From Vibrio quintilis (GTDB lineage: Bacteria > Pseudomonadota > Gammaproteobacteria > Enterobacterales > Vibrionaceae), in assembly GCF_024529975.1 (NCBI RefSeq), contig NZ_AP024898.1:992001-1056000 (forward strand): a stretch of DNA of 64,000 nt, written 5' to 3'. The notes under the pieces were generated by a model, which saw only the letters and a list, made by a program, of their open reading frames with translations, was not told the origin of the DNA and ran no database searches. A program made the position numbers and the translations under genes. Below are positions 25,930 to 35,357 of this stretch, piece by piece (within the stretch, counting starts at the first letter, position 1; each line of letters starts with the position of its first letter).

Positions 25930-26475
25930 CTATGCTCTCTCATGTGACAACGAATTCAACATATTCGTAATTGCATTAATATTGCCCATAAACAAAGCTG
26001 CTTTTTCGTTAGCAGCAACGTTCAGACGTTCAAGAAGCTGGAGTTGCTCGGGATATTGTTCTTTTAACGTTTTGTACTTATCTATCTCACCTAACGTTAC
26101 TTCCAGTTCTCCCTTTAATCTGCTGCGCTCAAGCGTTAATTCTGAGTAATCGTTACTATCTTGATTTGTAACTGATACTTTTGGCCGGCTCTTTCTTACT
26201 CGTGATTTAGGTTTCCGAGGCTCAAAAGAGAGCGAATTAAACTCGTCCGTTTTGAAGTAACGTTTTTCTCTACCAGAACCTTCACAACGCAACCATCCGC
26301 TTTCTATGCACTTTAATAATTGTCGATAAACAATCTTTCGGAGTTCATTGATATCTTTGGGGCTTTCGGGGAACAAGCGAGCGATATCTCTAGCCTCAAC
26401 AACGGAAAACCCATCCATCTTTTTTTCTATCAACAACTTATAAATATATTCATTTATTTTTTGAGAACGTTTCAT
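25930..26475 (-). CDS. Helicase-associated protein with coiled coil, unknown
   Basis: 181 aa. The N-terminal 75 residues look like a winged-helix domain (INELRKIVYRQLLKCIESGWLRCEGSGREKRYF). A basic linker (EPRKPKSRVRKSRPK) and a C-terminal coiled coil (residues about 110-170, LERSRLKGELEVTLGEIDKY) follow. It probably binds DNA and partners with the helicase, whose start is two bases beyond its stop. It heads the minus-strand operon and is divergent from an XRE regulator with twin operators between them. Confidence 0.65.
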   Translation of the reverse strand: MKRSQKINEYIYKLLIEKKMDGFSVVEARDIARLFPESPKDINELRKIVYRQLLKCIESGWLRCEGSGREKRYFKTDEFNSLSFEPRKPKSRVRKSRPKVSVTNQDSNDYSELTLERSRLKGELEVTLGEIDKYKTLKEQYPEQLQLLERLNVAANEKAALFMGNINAITNMLNSLSHERA

Positions 26476-26497
26476 TTACTACTCGAACAACACAAAC

Positions 26498-26514
26498 ACT
26501 AAGTATTGCTTAGT
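26498..26514. promoter_or_regulatory. Operator 1 for XRE repressor
   Basis: ACTAAG-TATTG-CTTAGT, a perfect dyad with 6-base arms, in the divergent spacer between the helicase operon and the XRE gene. An identical pair of arms recurs 34 bp away. Confidence 0.65.
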
Positions 26515-26531
26515 ATACATAAATAAGTAAA

Positions 26532-26548
26532 ACTAAGAAAATCTTAGT
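26532..26548. promoter_or_regulatory. Operator 2 for XRE repressor
   Basis: ACTAAG-AAAAT-CTTAGT, the same dyad as operator 1 with a different 5-base centre. The centre-to-centre distance of 34 bp is about three helical turns, so two repressor dimers would bind on one face. Confidence 0.65.
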
Positions 26549-26578
26549 ATCTATAGGTAAATAAAGCATGAAACATAA

Positions 26579-26899
26579 GTGTCGATTGACAACCCAATAC
26601 CCAAGCGTCTCAAAGAAGCCCGAAAAAAAGTGAAAATCTCTCAGAAAACATTGGGGGTTCGTATCGGGATCGACGACGGAGTAGCAAGTGCTCGGATGAA
26701 CCAGTATGAGAGAGGGGTGCATACTCCCGATGTTCGGACACTCAAGCTGCTAGCTAAAGAACTTGGTGTTCCTTTGAATTATTTCTTTTGTGAGGATGAT
26801 GAATCTGCAGAGCTAGCAACTGCTATTTCAAAATTATCTGTAGATCAACGAAATCAGGTGCTTGAGTTCATAAAATCAATAGAAAAAAGTGACAAATAA
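26579..26899 (+). CDS. XRE-family transcriptional regulator
   Basis: 106 aa from a GTG; the ATG just upstream is out of frame. The N-terminal 65 residues are a Cro/CI-type helix-turn-helix (RLKEARKKVKISQKTLGVRIGI...MNQYERGVHTPDVRTLKLLAKEL), followed by VPLNYFF and a short acidic helical tail that may dimerise. It lies divergently to the helicase operon, with two identical dyads between, so it most likely represses that operon and itself. Confidence 0.85.
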   Translation: MSIDNPIPKRLKEARKKVKISQKTLGVRIGIDDGVASARMNQYERGVHTPDVRTLKLLAKELGVPLNYFFCEDDESAELATAISKLSVDQRNQVLEFIKSIEKSDK

Positions 26900-27055
26900 A
26901 ACAAGAATGCAAATTCGTTCGTATATGATTTCCATTGACCAAAGACTCTTCTCAACTAAAGCCATTAAAGATCTTACCAATTTCATAAACACGATATGAT
27001 TCATAGTCTAAAATGTAATAGTACAATTTGTTCATAACAAAGGGATGATGAAATC

Positions 27056-27430
27056 ATGCAATCAATCGTCACAGAAATTAAAGGAACAACAGATCAGCTA
27101 ATATTAACTGATGACCATCTCTATTTATTTTTCGGTAAAGATCCAAGTGAAAGGTATCTTATTGATTTATTTAGTGGTAAACACGAATTTTTTGTTAAAT
27201 ACTTCGACGCTGAATGCCCATTGATTGCTGCATACCTTCCTGAAGGCAACAGAGAAGCCGCTATTGAGATCGAAACATCTGTAATTGACGAATTGCATCG
27301 ACAAAATTTCATTTCAAAAATAGAGATTTATGATGAAAATGTAGAATTAGCCAGACCCCGCAATCATCCTCAGGATTGCTTAATCACAATTGATATGAGT
27401 GAAACCATTTCATCCATCGAGCAATATTAA
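27056..27430 (+). CDS. Hypothetical protein, unknown
   Basis: 124 aa with GGGATG-type purines upstream of the ATG. The composition is acidic, with no membrane span. Alternating strands and helices (LILTDDHLYLFFGKDPSERYLIDLF) suggest a compact alpha/beta fold. No family recognised. It stands alone, 150 bp after the XRE gene. Confidence 0.5.
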   Translation: MQSIVTEIKGTTDQLILTDDHLYLFFGKDPSERYLIDLFSGKHEFFVKYFDAECPLIAAYLPEGNREAAIEIETSVIDELHRQNFISKIEIYDENVELARPRNHPQDCLITIDMSETISSIEQY

Positions 27431-27571
27431 AACAATAGACAAAACGTATTATATATTGGAACAATTACAATCAATGCTATCAGAACATATTTTTCTAGGT
27501 GCAAAATCTACTAAGTATAAAAAACATGCTACTTTAACTACATAATCGATTCATATTCAGGTAAAAGACTC

Positions 27572-27766
27572 ATGATTGAATATTACACTAATAGAAAATT
27601 ACAGGCTAATACGGAACACAAAAATCATAAACAAGGATATAGTTTTTTGACCGTTGATGACGCTAAGAACATACAACCAATCGAACCTAGTATAGGTCAA
27701 ATTACAAAGACTAAAGATAAAAGTTGTTATTCAACATCTATTGATTGTTTTTCCTGTATATTCTGA
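27572..27766 (+). CDS. Possible small protein of 64 aa
   Basis: An ATG with AGG 11 bases upstream opens a 64-codon frame rich in polar residues, with a Cys-rich end (SIDCFSCIF). No relative is recognised and composition gives little support. The following 290 bp (27767-28057) contain a weak AT-rich dyad near 27889-27922 and no gene. Confidence 0.25.
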   Translation: MIEYYTNRKLQANTEHKNHKQGYSFLTVDDAKNIQPIEPSIGQITKTKDKSCYSTSIDCFSCIF

Positions 27767-28057
27767 ATATTGTATTCATCTTACTTCAGTACTATGCAGA
27801 AATAGTAGAATAGTCTATTCAAACAGAGCATTTAACCTACATTACTATAATGTTGGAGTGTGGTGGAATTCATACTATACTTCTGTTTAATATGATATTA
27901 ATTTCGCATTAACATCATATCATTGCAACCTAGTGATAATGATGCAATGCCACTCAATGCTTGAACCTAAATACAGTATCTCAACACGGTTATCAAACAC
28001 TGAGCAGCAATACTACGCTTTTACTTTTACCTATTTTTCAGATGTTATAGCTTTTTT

Positions 28058-28189
28058 TTAATCACCTTTTTTATGTTTATGCGGCTTTAAAGATGGCGTA
28101 TTTCCGGGAGTATTTTTATTATCCCGCTGACGTCTATCTGGCTTCCCAGTTGAATCTGCAATTCTTTTAGGGCCTGGTTTAATTCCCAT
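28058..28189 (-). CDS. Small basic protein of 43 aa
   Basis: An ATG with a perfect AGGAG 6 bases upstream starts a 43-codon gene: MGIKPGPKRIADSTGKPD at the start and KPHKHKKGD at the end, about one third Lys/Arg/His. It has no hydrophobic core and is probably disordered, perhaps nucleic-acid binding. The strong ribosome site and clean start and stop argue that it is real. It lies 95 bp downstream of nrdG on the same strand. Confidence 0.55.
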   Translation of the reverse strand: MGIKPGPKRIADSTGKPDRRQRDNKNTPGNTPSLKPHKHKKGD

Positions 28190-28284
28190 AGTTTTCTCCT
28201 TCAACGTTTCTTAAAATAGTTAGCATCAGAGTTATCGACAATTAAACGAATGCAAAGCATACACCAACAATAATTTTGACTAAA

Positions 28285-28761
28285 CTAACTATGATCACGC
28301 GTAAATCGATGGATAATCTGATTGCTTGAACCTCGCCAGATTAAATTTGCATCATATAAATCTTGCTCAAATTTACCATCAATTAAAACATCTATAAGTC
28401 CGACAATTTCTGTCTGTATTGGATTTAAGTCTTCCAACTTATACCCAGTCCACATCCAGATATCTTTATCAGGACATTCTCTTCTAACTCTCATTACAAG
28501 CTTTAAAATTGTATCAACATTCGCCGGGTGCAAAGGATCACCACCAGACAAAGAAAGTCCCCGACGTTTTATTCGTGTATCTTTTAAATCAGCAATTATT
28601 TGATCTTCTAACTCATGAGTAAACAAGTGACCAGAATCAACTCGCCAAGTAGACTGGTTATAACAACCCTTACATTGATGTTCGCATCCAGAAACGAACA
28701 GGGTACAACGAGTACCCTCTCCATTCACAACATCAACCTGGTGATATTTGTGATAGTTCAT
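28285..28761 (-). CDS. nrdG: Anaerobic ribonucleotide reductase activating enzyme NrdG
   Basis: 158 aa from the ATG at 28761, which overlaps the nrdD stop (TAATG); a TTG two codons upstream is also in frame. A radical-SAM enzyme: the 4Fe-4S cluster motif CEHQCKGC lies at residues 26-33, and the SAM-contact region is LSGGDPLHPAN. It cleaves SAM to generate the glycyl radical on NrdD. Translational coupling to nrdD is the usual arrangement. Confidence 0.95.
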   Translation of the reverse strand: MNYHKYHQVDVVNGEGTRCTLFVSGCEHQCKGCYNQSTWRVDSGHLFTHELEDQIIADLKDTRIKRRGLSLSGGDPLHPANVDTILKLVMRVRRECPDKDIWMWTGYKLEDLNPIQTEIVGLIDVLIDGKFEQDLYDANLIWRGSSNQIIHRFTRDHS

Positions 28762-30902
28762 TAGCAATGTTTCACTCTTCTGGTTACTTCTTCCTGTTTA
28801 CCTTTATTAAAGGGTCTAGAATCAGGAGAGCCCAAATATCCACAAACACGTCTTATTACTGAAACTTTCTTAGGATCGTGGTTACCACAACTAGGACATG
28901 TAAAACCTTTACTAGTACAACTAAACTCACCTGCATAACCACATTCATAGCACTCATCAATAGGAGTATTAGTTCCGTAATATGGCACACGGTCGTAGCT
29001 ATAATCCCAAACATTTTCTAGTGCTTCTTTGTTATGTTGCATATTTGGATATTCACCATAGCAGATGAAACCACCATTTGCTAAAACAGGATAAGGCATT
29101 TCAAAGTCAATCTTGTCATAAGGATTAACCGCTTTTTCAACATCAAGATGAAAACTATTTGTATAATAACCCTTATCCGTTACATTTTTAACAACACCAA
29201 ATTCTTTTGTATCTAAAGCACAGAAACGATTACACAAGTTTTCAGAAGGAGTGCTGTATAAGCTAAAACCAAAGCCAGTTTCTTCTTTCCATGCATCTAC
29301 AGCATCTCTTAACCTCTTAACTATAGCGACACCTTTTTGACGAAGCATTTCGTTATCAAAGATATGCTCACCGACATTAGCATAAAGAGCATTAATCGTT
29401 TCATGAATGCCGATATAACCTAAAGAAATAGAAGCTCGACCATTTTTAAATATCTGCATAACTTCATCATCAGGATTCAAACGAACTCCTAAAGCACCTT
29501 CGCAATAAAGAATAGGAGCAACTCGTGCTTTTACGCCACGTAAGCGCTCAATCCTAGTATCGAGAGCTCTTCGCACTAAAGCAAGACGTTCATCTAGAAT
29601 CTCGAAAAACTTAGCTTCATTTCCATCAGCTTCGATTGCAATGCGAGGAAGGTTAAGACTTACGACACCCAAGTTGTTTCGACCTTCATGAACTTCTTTT
29701 CCATTTTCATCAGTCCAACGCCCCAAGAAGCTACGGCAGCCCATCGGTGCCTTAAATGATCCTGTGACTTCAACTACCTGATCGTAGTTCAAAATATCTG
29801 GGTACATGCGTTTCGTCGCACAATCCAGAGCCATTTCTTTGATGTCGTAATTTGGATCTCCTTTCTTACGGTTTATTCCTTCCTTGATAGAAAAAATCAA
29901 TTTAGGGAAAATGGCTGTTTTAGCATTCTTACCTAATCCTTTGATTCTATTCGTCAAAATTGATTTTTGAATTAATTTAGATTCCCAACTAGTACCTAAT
30001 CCAAACGAAATCGAAAGAAATGGGGTTTGTCCGTTAGAAGAAAATAAGGTATTCACTTCATATTCTAAAGATTGAAATGCATCGTAAACTTCTTTTTCTG
30101 TCAATGCTTTTGCATATTCTTCTGGATTTGGAACACTCCAGGCAGTAGCCGTAGCTAAATGCTTCTCATGACTCTTAGTTACATATGGAGCCAAAACTTC
30201 GTCTAGACGATTCAGAGTAGTGCCACCGTATGTATGAGATGCGACTTGAGCCACAATCTGAGCCGTTACAGCGGTCGCAGTCTGGATTGATTTAGGAGTT
30301 TCAATCTCTGCGTTACCCATACGAAAACCATTTGTAAGCATATTCTCCAAGTCAACAACCATACAATTGTACATTGGGAAAAATGGCGCATAATCAAGGT
30401 CATGATAGTGAATCTCACCTCTTTCATGAGCCTGCACAATATCACGGGGAAGCATATGATTTTTAGCGTAATGTTTTGCCACAATTCCAGCAAGCAAATC
30501 TCGTTGTGTAGGAATTACCTTACTGTCTTTATTTGCATTTTCATTCAGAATTTCTACATTACTCTGTTCAACCAAACCTGAAATTTCTTCACTTAATTTG
30601 CTGGCTTTTTCTCGCTGAATATCACGATCATGGCGGTACTCAATATAAGCACGTGCAACATCTTCATCAATGTGCATAAGTTCTGATTCAACTAATTTTT
30701 GTATTTCACTGATATTAACTTCAGGGCATCCATAAAGTTTTTCTGTCACATTATCCGCAACGATTTCACCAAGGTTCTTTGTTGTTGACTTTGCTGCTTC
30801 TGCTGCCGCATTTACTGCAAATTTAATTAGTGCTTTGTTAAATAGAGTTTTTGCACCGTCACGTTTAATTACTGCAGTGTCATAATTTTTTTCCATATAC
30901 AT
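28761..30902 (-). CDS. nrdD: Anaerobic ribonucleoside-triphosphate reductase NrdD (complete copy)
   Basis: 713 aa, full length. The N-terminal ATP-cone is VIKRDGAKTLFNKALI. The catalytic barrel follows, with zinc Cys clusters CYECGYAG and CPSCG near residue 650-675 and the glycyl-radical loop VCGYLGSPDSRPFN (Gly about residue 688). It reduces NTPs to dNTPs without oxygen, activated by NrdG. Only about 100 bp separate it from a truncated second nrdD upstream; over the first 217 residues the two are close but clearly diverged homologues. Codon use is AT-rich like the left flank, unlike the truncated copy. Confidence 0.95.
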   Translation of the reverse strand: MYMEKNYDTAVIKRDGAKTLFNKALIKFAVNAAAEAAKSTTKNLGEIVADNVTEKLYGCPEVNISEIQKLVESELMHIDEDVARAYIEYRHDRDIQREKASKLSEEISGLVEQSNVEILNENANKDSKVIPTQRDLLAGIVAKHYAKNHMLPRDIVQAHERGEIHYHDLDYAPFFPMYNCMVVDLENMLTNGFRMGNAEIETPKSIQTATAVTAQIVAQVASHTYGGTTLNRLDEVLAPYVTKSHEKHLATATAWSVPNPEEYAKALTEKEVYDAFQSLEYEVNTLFSSNGQTPFLSISFGLGTSWESKLIQKSILTNRIKGLGKNAKTAIFPKLIFSIKEGINRKKGDPNYDIKEMALDCATKRMYPDILNYDQVVEVTGSFKAPMGCRSFLGRWTDENGKEVHEGRNNLGVVSLNLPRIAIEADGNEAKFFEILDERLALVRRALDTRIERLRGVKARVAPILYCEGALGVRLNPDDEVMQIFKNGRASISLGYIGIHETINALYANVGEHIFDNEMLRQKGVAIVKRLRDAVDAWKEETGFGFSLYSTPSENLCNRFCALDTKEFGVVKNVTDKGYYTNSFHLDVEKAVNPYDKIDFEMPYPVLANGGFICYGEYPNMQHNKEALENVWDYSYDRVPYYGTNTPIDECYECGYAGEFSCTSKGFTCPSCGNHDPKKVSVIRRVCGYLGSPDSRPFNKGKQEEVTRRVKHC

Positions 30903-31000
30903 AATTAGGTACCTTTGATTTTAAATTTTAGTTATTTCAGTAAATTTTATTTTTAAGGATGTTTTCTGCTTTTTGATGTCAAAAGCATTATTCTTATCCG

Positions 31001-31753
31001 CTACCTAAATAGTAATTGGTAATTTGGTAAGATCGATTTGGTAATATTACTAACCCATGAGAGTAATGTTTTAGCATTTGGTAACCTTTGAGGGTGCCCT
31101 CCGCTTGCAACCTGCGCAATAATTTGCGCTGTGACCGCTGTTGCGGTTGAAATTGATTTCGGTGTATCAATTTCAGCATTTCCCATCTTAAACCCGTGAG
31201 TTAACATACCTTTAAGGTCAATCAACATACAGTTAAACATCGGGAAAAATGGCGCGTAATCAAGATCATGATAGTGAATATCACCCGCTTCATGCGCCTG
31301 AACGACATCTCTTGGTAAAATCCGGGTTTTTGCATAATGTTTCGCCACAATGCCCGCCAGCAAATCACGCTGGGTCGGAATTACCTTGCCATCTTTATTT
31401 GCATTTTCATTCAGTAAATCTGCATTACTTTCATTAATCAGACCTTCGATTTCTTTCGTTAATGCACTCTGTTTTTCGCGGGCAATGTCACGGTCGTGGC
31501 GATACTCAATATAAGAACGTGCCAGAGATTTGTATGGACCCTGCATCAATTCATTTTCGACAATCGTCTGAATTTCTGCGATATGAACTTCTTCGTAATC
31601 TTTCAGTTTTAGTTCTACAGCCAACGCTACATTTAATGCATAAATAGCGATCTCCTTATCAACATGCTCAGCTGCCGCTTCGACTGCTGCCTGAATCCTG
31701 TCGCGATGAAATACTGCTCTTGAACCATCACGTTTAATTACGATGGGCTTCAT
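31001..31753 (-). pseudogene. nrdD: 5' fragment of a second nrdD, truncated at codon 217
   Basis: The frame starts like NrdD (ATP-cone VIKRDGSRAVFHRDRIQAAV) and keeps homology through TATAVTAQIIAQVAS at residue 217 (base 31103). It then changes to 33 unrelated residues and a stop. The missing two thirds include all catalytic and zinc motifs, so it is inactive. It is G+C-richer than the complete copy and is preceded by FNR and NrdR boxes, so it looks like the genuine promoter-bearing nrdD of the 31.1-38.4 kb block. Beyond the break lie several TTTGGTAA words (31010-31085). Confidence 0.9.
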
Positions 31754-31794
31754 GTTATCTCCTTAACCCGGACTCATATGCAAATTCGCACAAA

Positions 31795-31843
31795 ACACAT
31801 GATGTAGGGCTTTTAGTTACTTATCAGACACAATATATTGTAG
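31795..31843 (-). promoter_or_regulatory. Pair of NrdR boxes upstream of truncated nrdD
   Basis: ACACAATATATTGTAG at 31828-31843 closely fits the NrdR box. A weaker partner, ACACATGATGTAGGGC, lies at 31795-31810, 33 bp away (about three turns), the usual tandem spacing. NrdR represses ribonucleotide reductase genes when dATP is high. Confidence 0.68.
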
Positions 31844-31874
31844 GGCATTAAACGAGAAGCATCTGCTGAATGTT

Positions 31875-31888
31875 TTGATCCAAATCAA
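31875..31888 (-). promoter_or_regulatory. FNR binding site upstream of truncated nrdD
   Basis: TTGATCCAAATCAA is a perfect FNR dyad (TTGAT-N4-ATCAA), about 120 bp before the ATG of the truncated nrdD. It suggests anaerobic activation. The remainder of 31889-32077 shows no gene. Confidence 0.75.
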
Positions 31889-32077
31889 TAAAACGTATCC
31901 CGTGTACAAGATAAATACGATCTTTATCAACAGATCTCATTTATAACGATGCAAGGAAAAAATTTGGTTTTCAGGCAAAAAAATGACTTGAAATTATCCC
32001 ATCCCTGAACGGAAAAGGCTTTGATTAAATCCGGGAAAAAGTTTGCTCAGACAGGCAGAACAAAATATATGCAACCA

Positions 32078-32117
32078 GAAAAAATCACCCGGCTTCCTGC
32101 TATTTTCAGGAAACCGG
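32078..32117 (-). terminator. Terminator of the RND efflux operon
   Basis: On the minus strand CCGGTTTCCTG / CAGGAAGCCGG forms a stem with a short AT loop, followed by TGATTTTTTC. It lies about 30 bp after the permease stop. Confidence 0.75.
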
Positions 32118-32146
32118 AAATGAGGAAAGGTGAAACAACCGGGGCA

Positions 32147-35100
32147 TCAACTCAAATGCGATGATGGCTGCTTAGTGGGGATAAACCGTTTCTTCATCAA
32201 TGCATAATAAAGCACAGGAATGACTATCAGCGTCAACATAGTTGAGACAAATACACCAAAAATCAGACTGATAGCTAAACCATTAAAAATCGGATCATTT
32301 AAAATAAACAGTGAACCAATCATTGCTGCCAGCGCAGTGAGAATAATCGGCTTCGCCCTGACCTTCACGGAATCAATCACCGCCGCAGAAAATGCCTGAC
32401 CCTGTGCCACCTGCAAATGGATAAAATCCACCAGCAGAATCGAATTCCGCACAATAATTCCGGCCAACGCGATCATGCCAATCATTGAGGTTGCGGTAAA
32501 TTGTGCATGCAGCAACGCATGTCCCGGCATGACACCAATCACAGTCAGAGGAATCGGCGCCATGATAATCAGTGGTGTCAGGTAAGACTTAAAATGAGCG
32601 ACCACCAGCAGGTAGATTAAAATCATCCCCACAGCATAAGCAATGCCCATGTCCCGGAAGGTTTCATACGTGATTTTCCATTCTCCGTCCCAAAGCACAG
32701 AAATCCCCGGTGATGCCAGAGGCTGATGAATCAGATACTGTTCGACCGGATAAGACAGCTGACTGAAGTTATCAGCAATTTCTGCCATACCATACAGCGG
32801 ACTATCCGTGTGGCCTGCCATATCCCCGACGACCATCACCATTGGTCTCAGGTTCTTATGCATAATATAATCTTCCGCCGGTACCTGCCGGATCGTCACC
32901 AAATCAGCCAAAGGGTATTGCTGGTCATTTGCGCCGCTGACCTTCATCATCATGACCTGATCCATCCGCATTTTGGCCGATTCTGTCGCCTGAATCATAA
33001 CCGGCACCGGATATTTATGATGCTCAGAATGAAGATAAGTGGCCGGCTGGCCGCCAACAGCAACAGAAAGCGCCTGAACAACAGACTGATAAGGCACCTG
33101 ATAAAGCGCTGCTTTACTCCGGTCGATCACCACCTGCCACTGCCGGCGTTTCTCCGGCAAATAAATGTCCACATCGACAATGTCTTTGCTGGTCTGAAAT
33201 ATATGCCTGATTTGCCGGGCAGCAATGATCCGGCTGTGATGGTCCGGCCCGTACACTTCAGCCACAATGGGTGACCAGACCGGCGGTCCCGGTGGGACTT
33301 CGACCACTTTGACCTTACCGCCATAGCGGCTGGCAATCTGGTTCAAAACCGGCCGGATAGCGGCGGCTATCTGGTGGCTGTCGCGCTCCCGCTCATGCTT
33401 TGACAGCAGGTTGACCTGAATATCGCCCTGATAAGCCCCGGAGCGGACAAAATAATGCCGGACCAGGCCATTGAAATTAATCGGAGCAGCCGTACCGGCA
33501 TAAATTTGATAGCTGCGTACTTCCGGCACTTTCGCCAGTGCCTGTCCCATCTCAAACAGCACCCGCTCCGTTTTCTCCAGCGCAACGTTATCCGGCATAT
33601 CTAATACCACCTGAAATTCAGATTTATTATCAAAAGGCAGCATTTTCAGCACTACCGCCTGATAAACCGGTAATAACACTGAACCGGCAATTAAGGCCAG
33701 AATGCCAAGTCCGAGAAACCAGCGATAACGCCGTTGTTTTGGTGACACAATAAATGGTGTCATGAGGCGATCAACGATCGACCTGCCGGACTGATTGCCA
33801 CTATCAGCGACATGGCCATGAGCACTTTGATGCGGTCGCAACAGTTTGACGGACAGCCAGGGGGTCAATACAAATGCAATCACCAGTGAAATCAGCATTC
33901 CCATTGATGCATTAATCGGAATCGGGCTCATATACGGCCCCATCAATCCGGTCACAAAAGCCATCGGCAACAGTGCCGCAATCACAGTAAAGGTTGCCAG
34001 AATTGTCGGCCCGCCGACTTCATCGACGGCCGCAGGGACGGAAAGAGAAGATGCCCGATCAGATAAATGCCGGTGAATATTTTCTACCACCACGATCGCA
34101 TCATCAACCAGAATGCCGATAGAGAAAATCAGGGCAAACAGCGACACACGGTTAATGGTAAATCCCCAGGCCCACGAAGCAAACAGCGTCATCATCAGGG
34201 TGATCATCACAGCAACCCCGACCACAATCGCTTCCCGCCAGCCCATAGTCACCACCACAAGCACGACTACGGCCATTGTCGCAAAAATCAGCTTGCCGAT
34301 TAATGTCCGGCTTTTTTCTGCTGCTGTCTGTCCATAGTTGCGGGTGACTTCCACATCCACATCCGGTGGTATGAGCTGATTCTTCAGCCCGGCCAGATGC
34401 TGATTGACGACACGGGCAACATCTACCGCATTTTCTCCGGCTTTTTTCGCCACTGCAATCGTGACAGCAGGAACCGGCTGAGAGGTATCATCATGAAGCC
34501 GGTTGGTCCAGACCCGTTGTACCGGCGTGTCTGTCCCCACTGTGATTGTTGCAATATCAGCAAAATAAACCGGGGCGTTGTCGTGCAAACCCACAACCAG
34601 CTGTTTTATCTCTTCGGTCCGGGTCAGAAACTGCCCGATCCGCACCGGAATATGTTGATTATTTGTCGTCAGAGATAATAAAGCAGAACGGGTATTTTCA
34701 GAGCGAAGCACCTGATTGAGCTGACTGATCGTCACACCATAGCTGTTCATTTTTACCGGATCCAGACGAACATCAACAATCTGCTCCTGCCCGCCAATCG
34801 TATAGATATCGCGGGTGCCGCTGATTTTCTTCAGTTCCGTTTCCAGCCCGTGAGCAACCTGCGTTAACTGCTGCGTGGACAGTTTACCGCCGGCATCACT
34901 GAGTGTCAGGGTTACAACCGGCACATCCTCAATACCCTTGGGTTTGATCACCGGTTCTCCGACTCCGGTTCCGGCAGGCATCCAGTCTTTATTCGAATAC
35001 AGCTTGTTGTAGGTACGGACCACGGCATCATTGCGGGAAACACCCACTTTAAAAATCACGACAATGAGTGCCCCGTCAGGCTGGGAGAAAGAGTAAATCC

Positions 35101-35356
35101 GGTCGATGCCCTGCATCTCAGATAACACCTGCTCTGCCGGTGTCGTGACCAGGTGTTCGACTTCAGCAGGTGAAGCGCCGGGAAACGGAATAAACACATC
35201 GGCAAATGTCACATCGATTTGCGGCTCTTCTTCTTTGGGCGTGACTATCACAGCGAAGATGCCCATCAGTATACCAATCAAAGCCAGCAGTGGCGTCATG
35301 GCAGACTGCTGAAACAGGGCCGCTATCCGGCCGGAAATCCCCATCTTCGGTTCCAT
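32147..35356 (-). CDS. RND-family efflux permease
   Basis: 1069 aa, the length of HAE1/AcrB-type pumps. Twelve membrane spans are in the standard pattern (one, a large periplasmic loop, six, a second loop, five). The proton-relay region GILVDDAIVVVENIHRHL carries the paired Asp residues. The N-terminus has FPGASPAEVEHLVTTPAEQ, a common RND motif. It forms an inner-membrane pump with the adjacent adaptor, whose stop is one base upstream. No outer-membrane channel gene is present. Placement beside YeeE/YedE and a BigR-like regulator suggests export of a sulfur-related toxic compound, by inference. Confidence 0.9.
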   Translation of the reverse strand: MEPKMGISGRIAALFQQSAMTPLLALIGILMGIFAVIVTPKEEEPQIDVTFADVFIPFPGASPAEVEHLVTTPAEQVLSEMQGIDRIYSFSQPDGALIVVIFKVGVSRNDAVVRTYNKLYSNKDWMPAGTGVGEPVIKPKGIEDVPVVTLTLSDAGGKLSTQQLTQVAHGLETELKKISGTRDIYTIGGQEQIVDVRLDPVKMNSYGVTISQLNQVLRSENTRSALLSLTTNNQHIPVRIGQFLTRTEEIKQLVVGLHDNAPVYFADIATITVGTDTPVQRVWTNRLHDDTSQPVPAVTIAVAKKAGENAVDVARVVNQHLAGLKNQLIPPDVDVEVTRNYGQTAAEKSRTLIGKLIFATMAVVVLVVVTMGWREAIVVGVAVMITLMMTLFASWAWGFTINRVSLFALIFSIGILVDDAIVVVENIHRHLSDRASSLSVPAAVDEVGGPTILATFTVIAALLPMAFVTGLMGPYMSPIPINASMGMLISLVIAFVLTPWLSVKLLRPHQSAHGHVADSGNQSGRSIVDRLMTPFIVSPKQRRYRWFLGLGILALIAGSVLLPVYQAVVLKMLPFDNKSEFQVVLDMPDNVALEKTERVLFEMGQALAKVPEVRSYQIYAGTAAPINFNGLVRHYFVRSGAYQGDIQVNLLSKHERERDSHQIAAAIRPVLNQIASRYGGKVKVVEVPPGPPVWSPIVAEVYGPDHHSRIIAARQIRHIFQTSKDIVDVDIYLPEKRRQWQVVIDRSKAALYQVPYQSVVQALSVAVGGQPATYLHSEHHKYPVPVMIQATESAKMRMDQVMMMKVSGANDQQYPLADLVTIRQVPAEDYIMHKNLRPMVMVVGDMAGHTDSPLYGMAEIADNFSQLSYPVEQYLIHQPLASPGISVLWDGEWKITYETFRDMGIAYAVGMILIYLLVVAHFKSYLTPLIIMAPIPLTVIGVMPGHALLHAQFTATSMIGMIALAGIIVRNSILLVDFIHLQVAQGQAFSAAVIDSVKVRAKPIILTALAAMIGSLFILNDPIFNGLAISLIFGVFVSTMLTLIVIPVLYYALMKKRFIPTKQPSSHLS

Positions 35357-35357
35357 A

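Noticed and set aside
30903..31000. FNR site (TTTTGATGTCAAAA) ahead of the complete nrdD.
   Set aside because: The half-sites are separated by two bases, not the four needed for FNR.
28761..31753. Idea that the two nrdD genes are one gene split by a frameshift.
   Set aside because: Both start with their own ATP-cone and overlap over the same 217 residues, so they are two homologues, one truncated.
32726..33274. A 182-codon plus-strand open frame opposite the RND permease, and similar long frames at 15015-15407 and 36111-36855.
   Set aside because: They are antisense to strongly conserved genes, have no ribosome sites and show no protein-like pattern.
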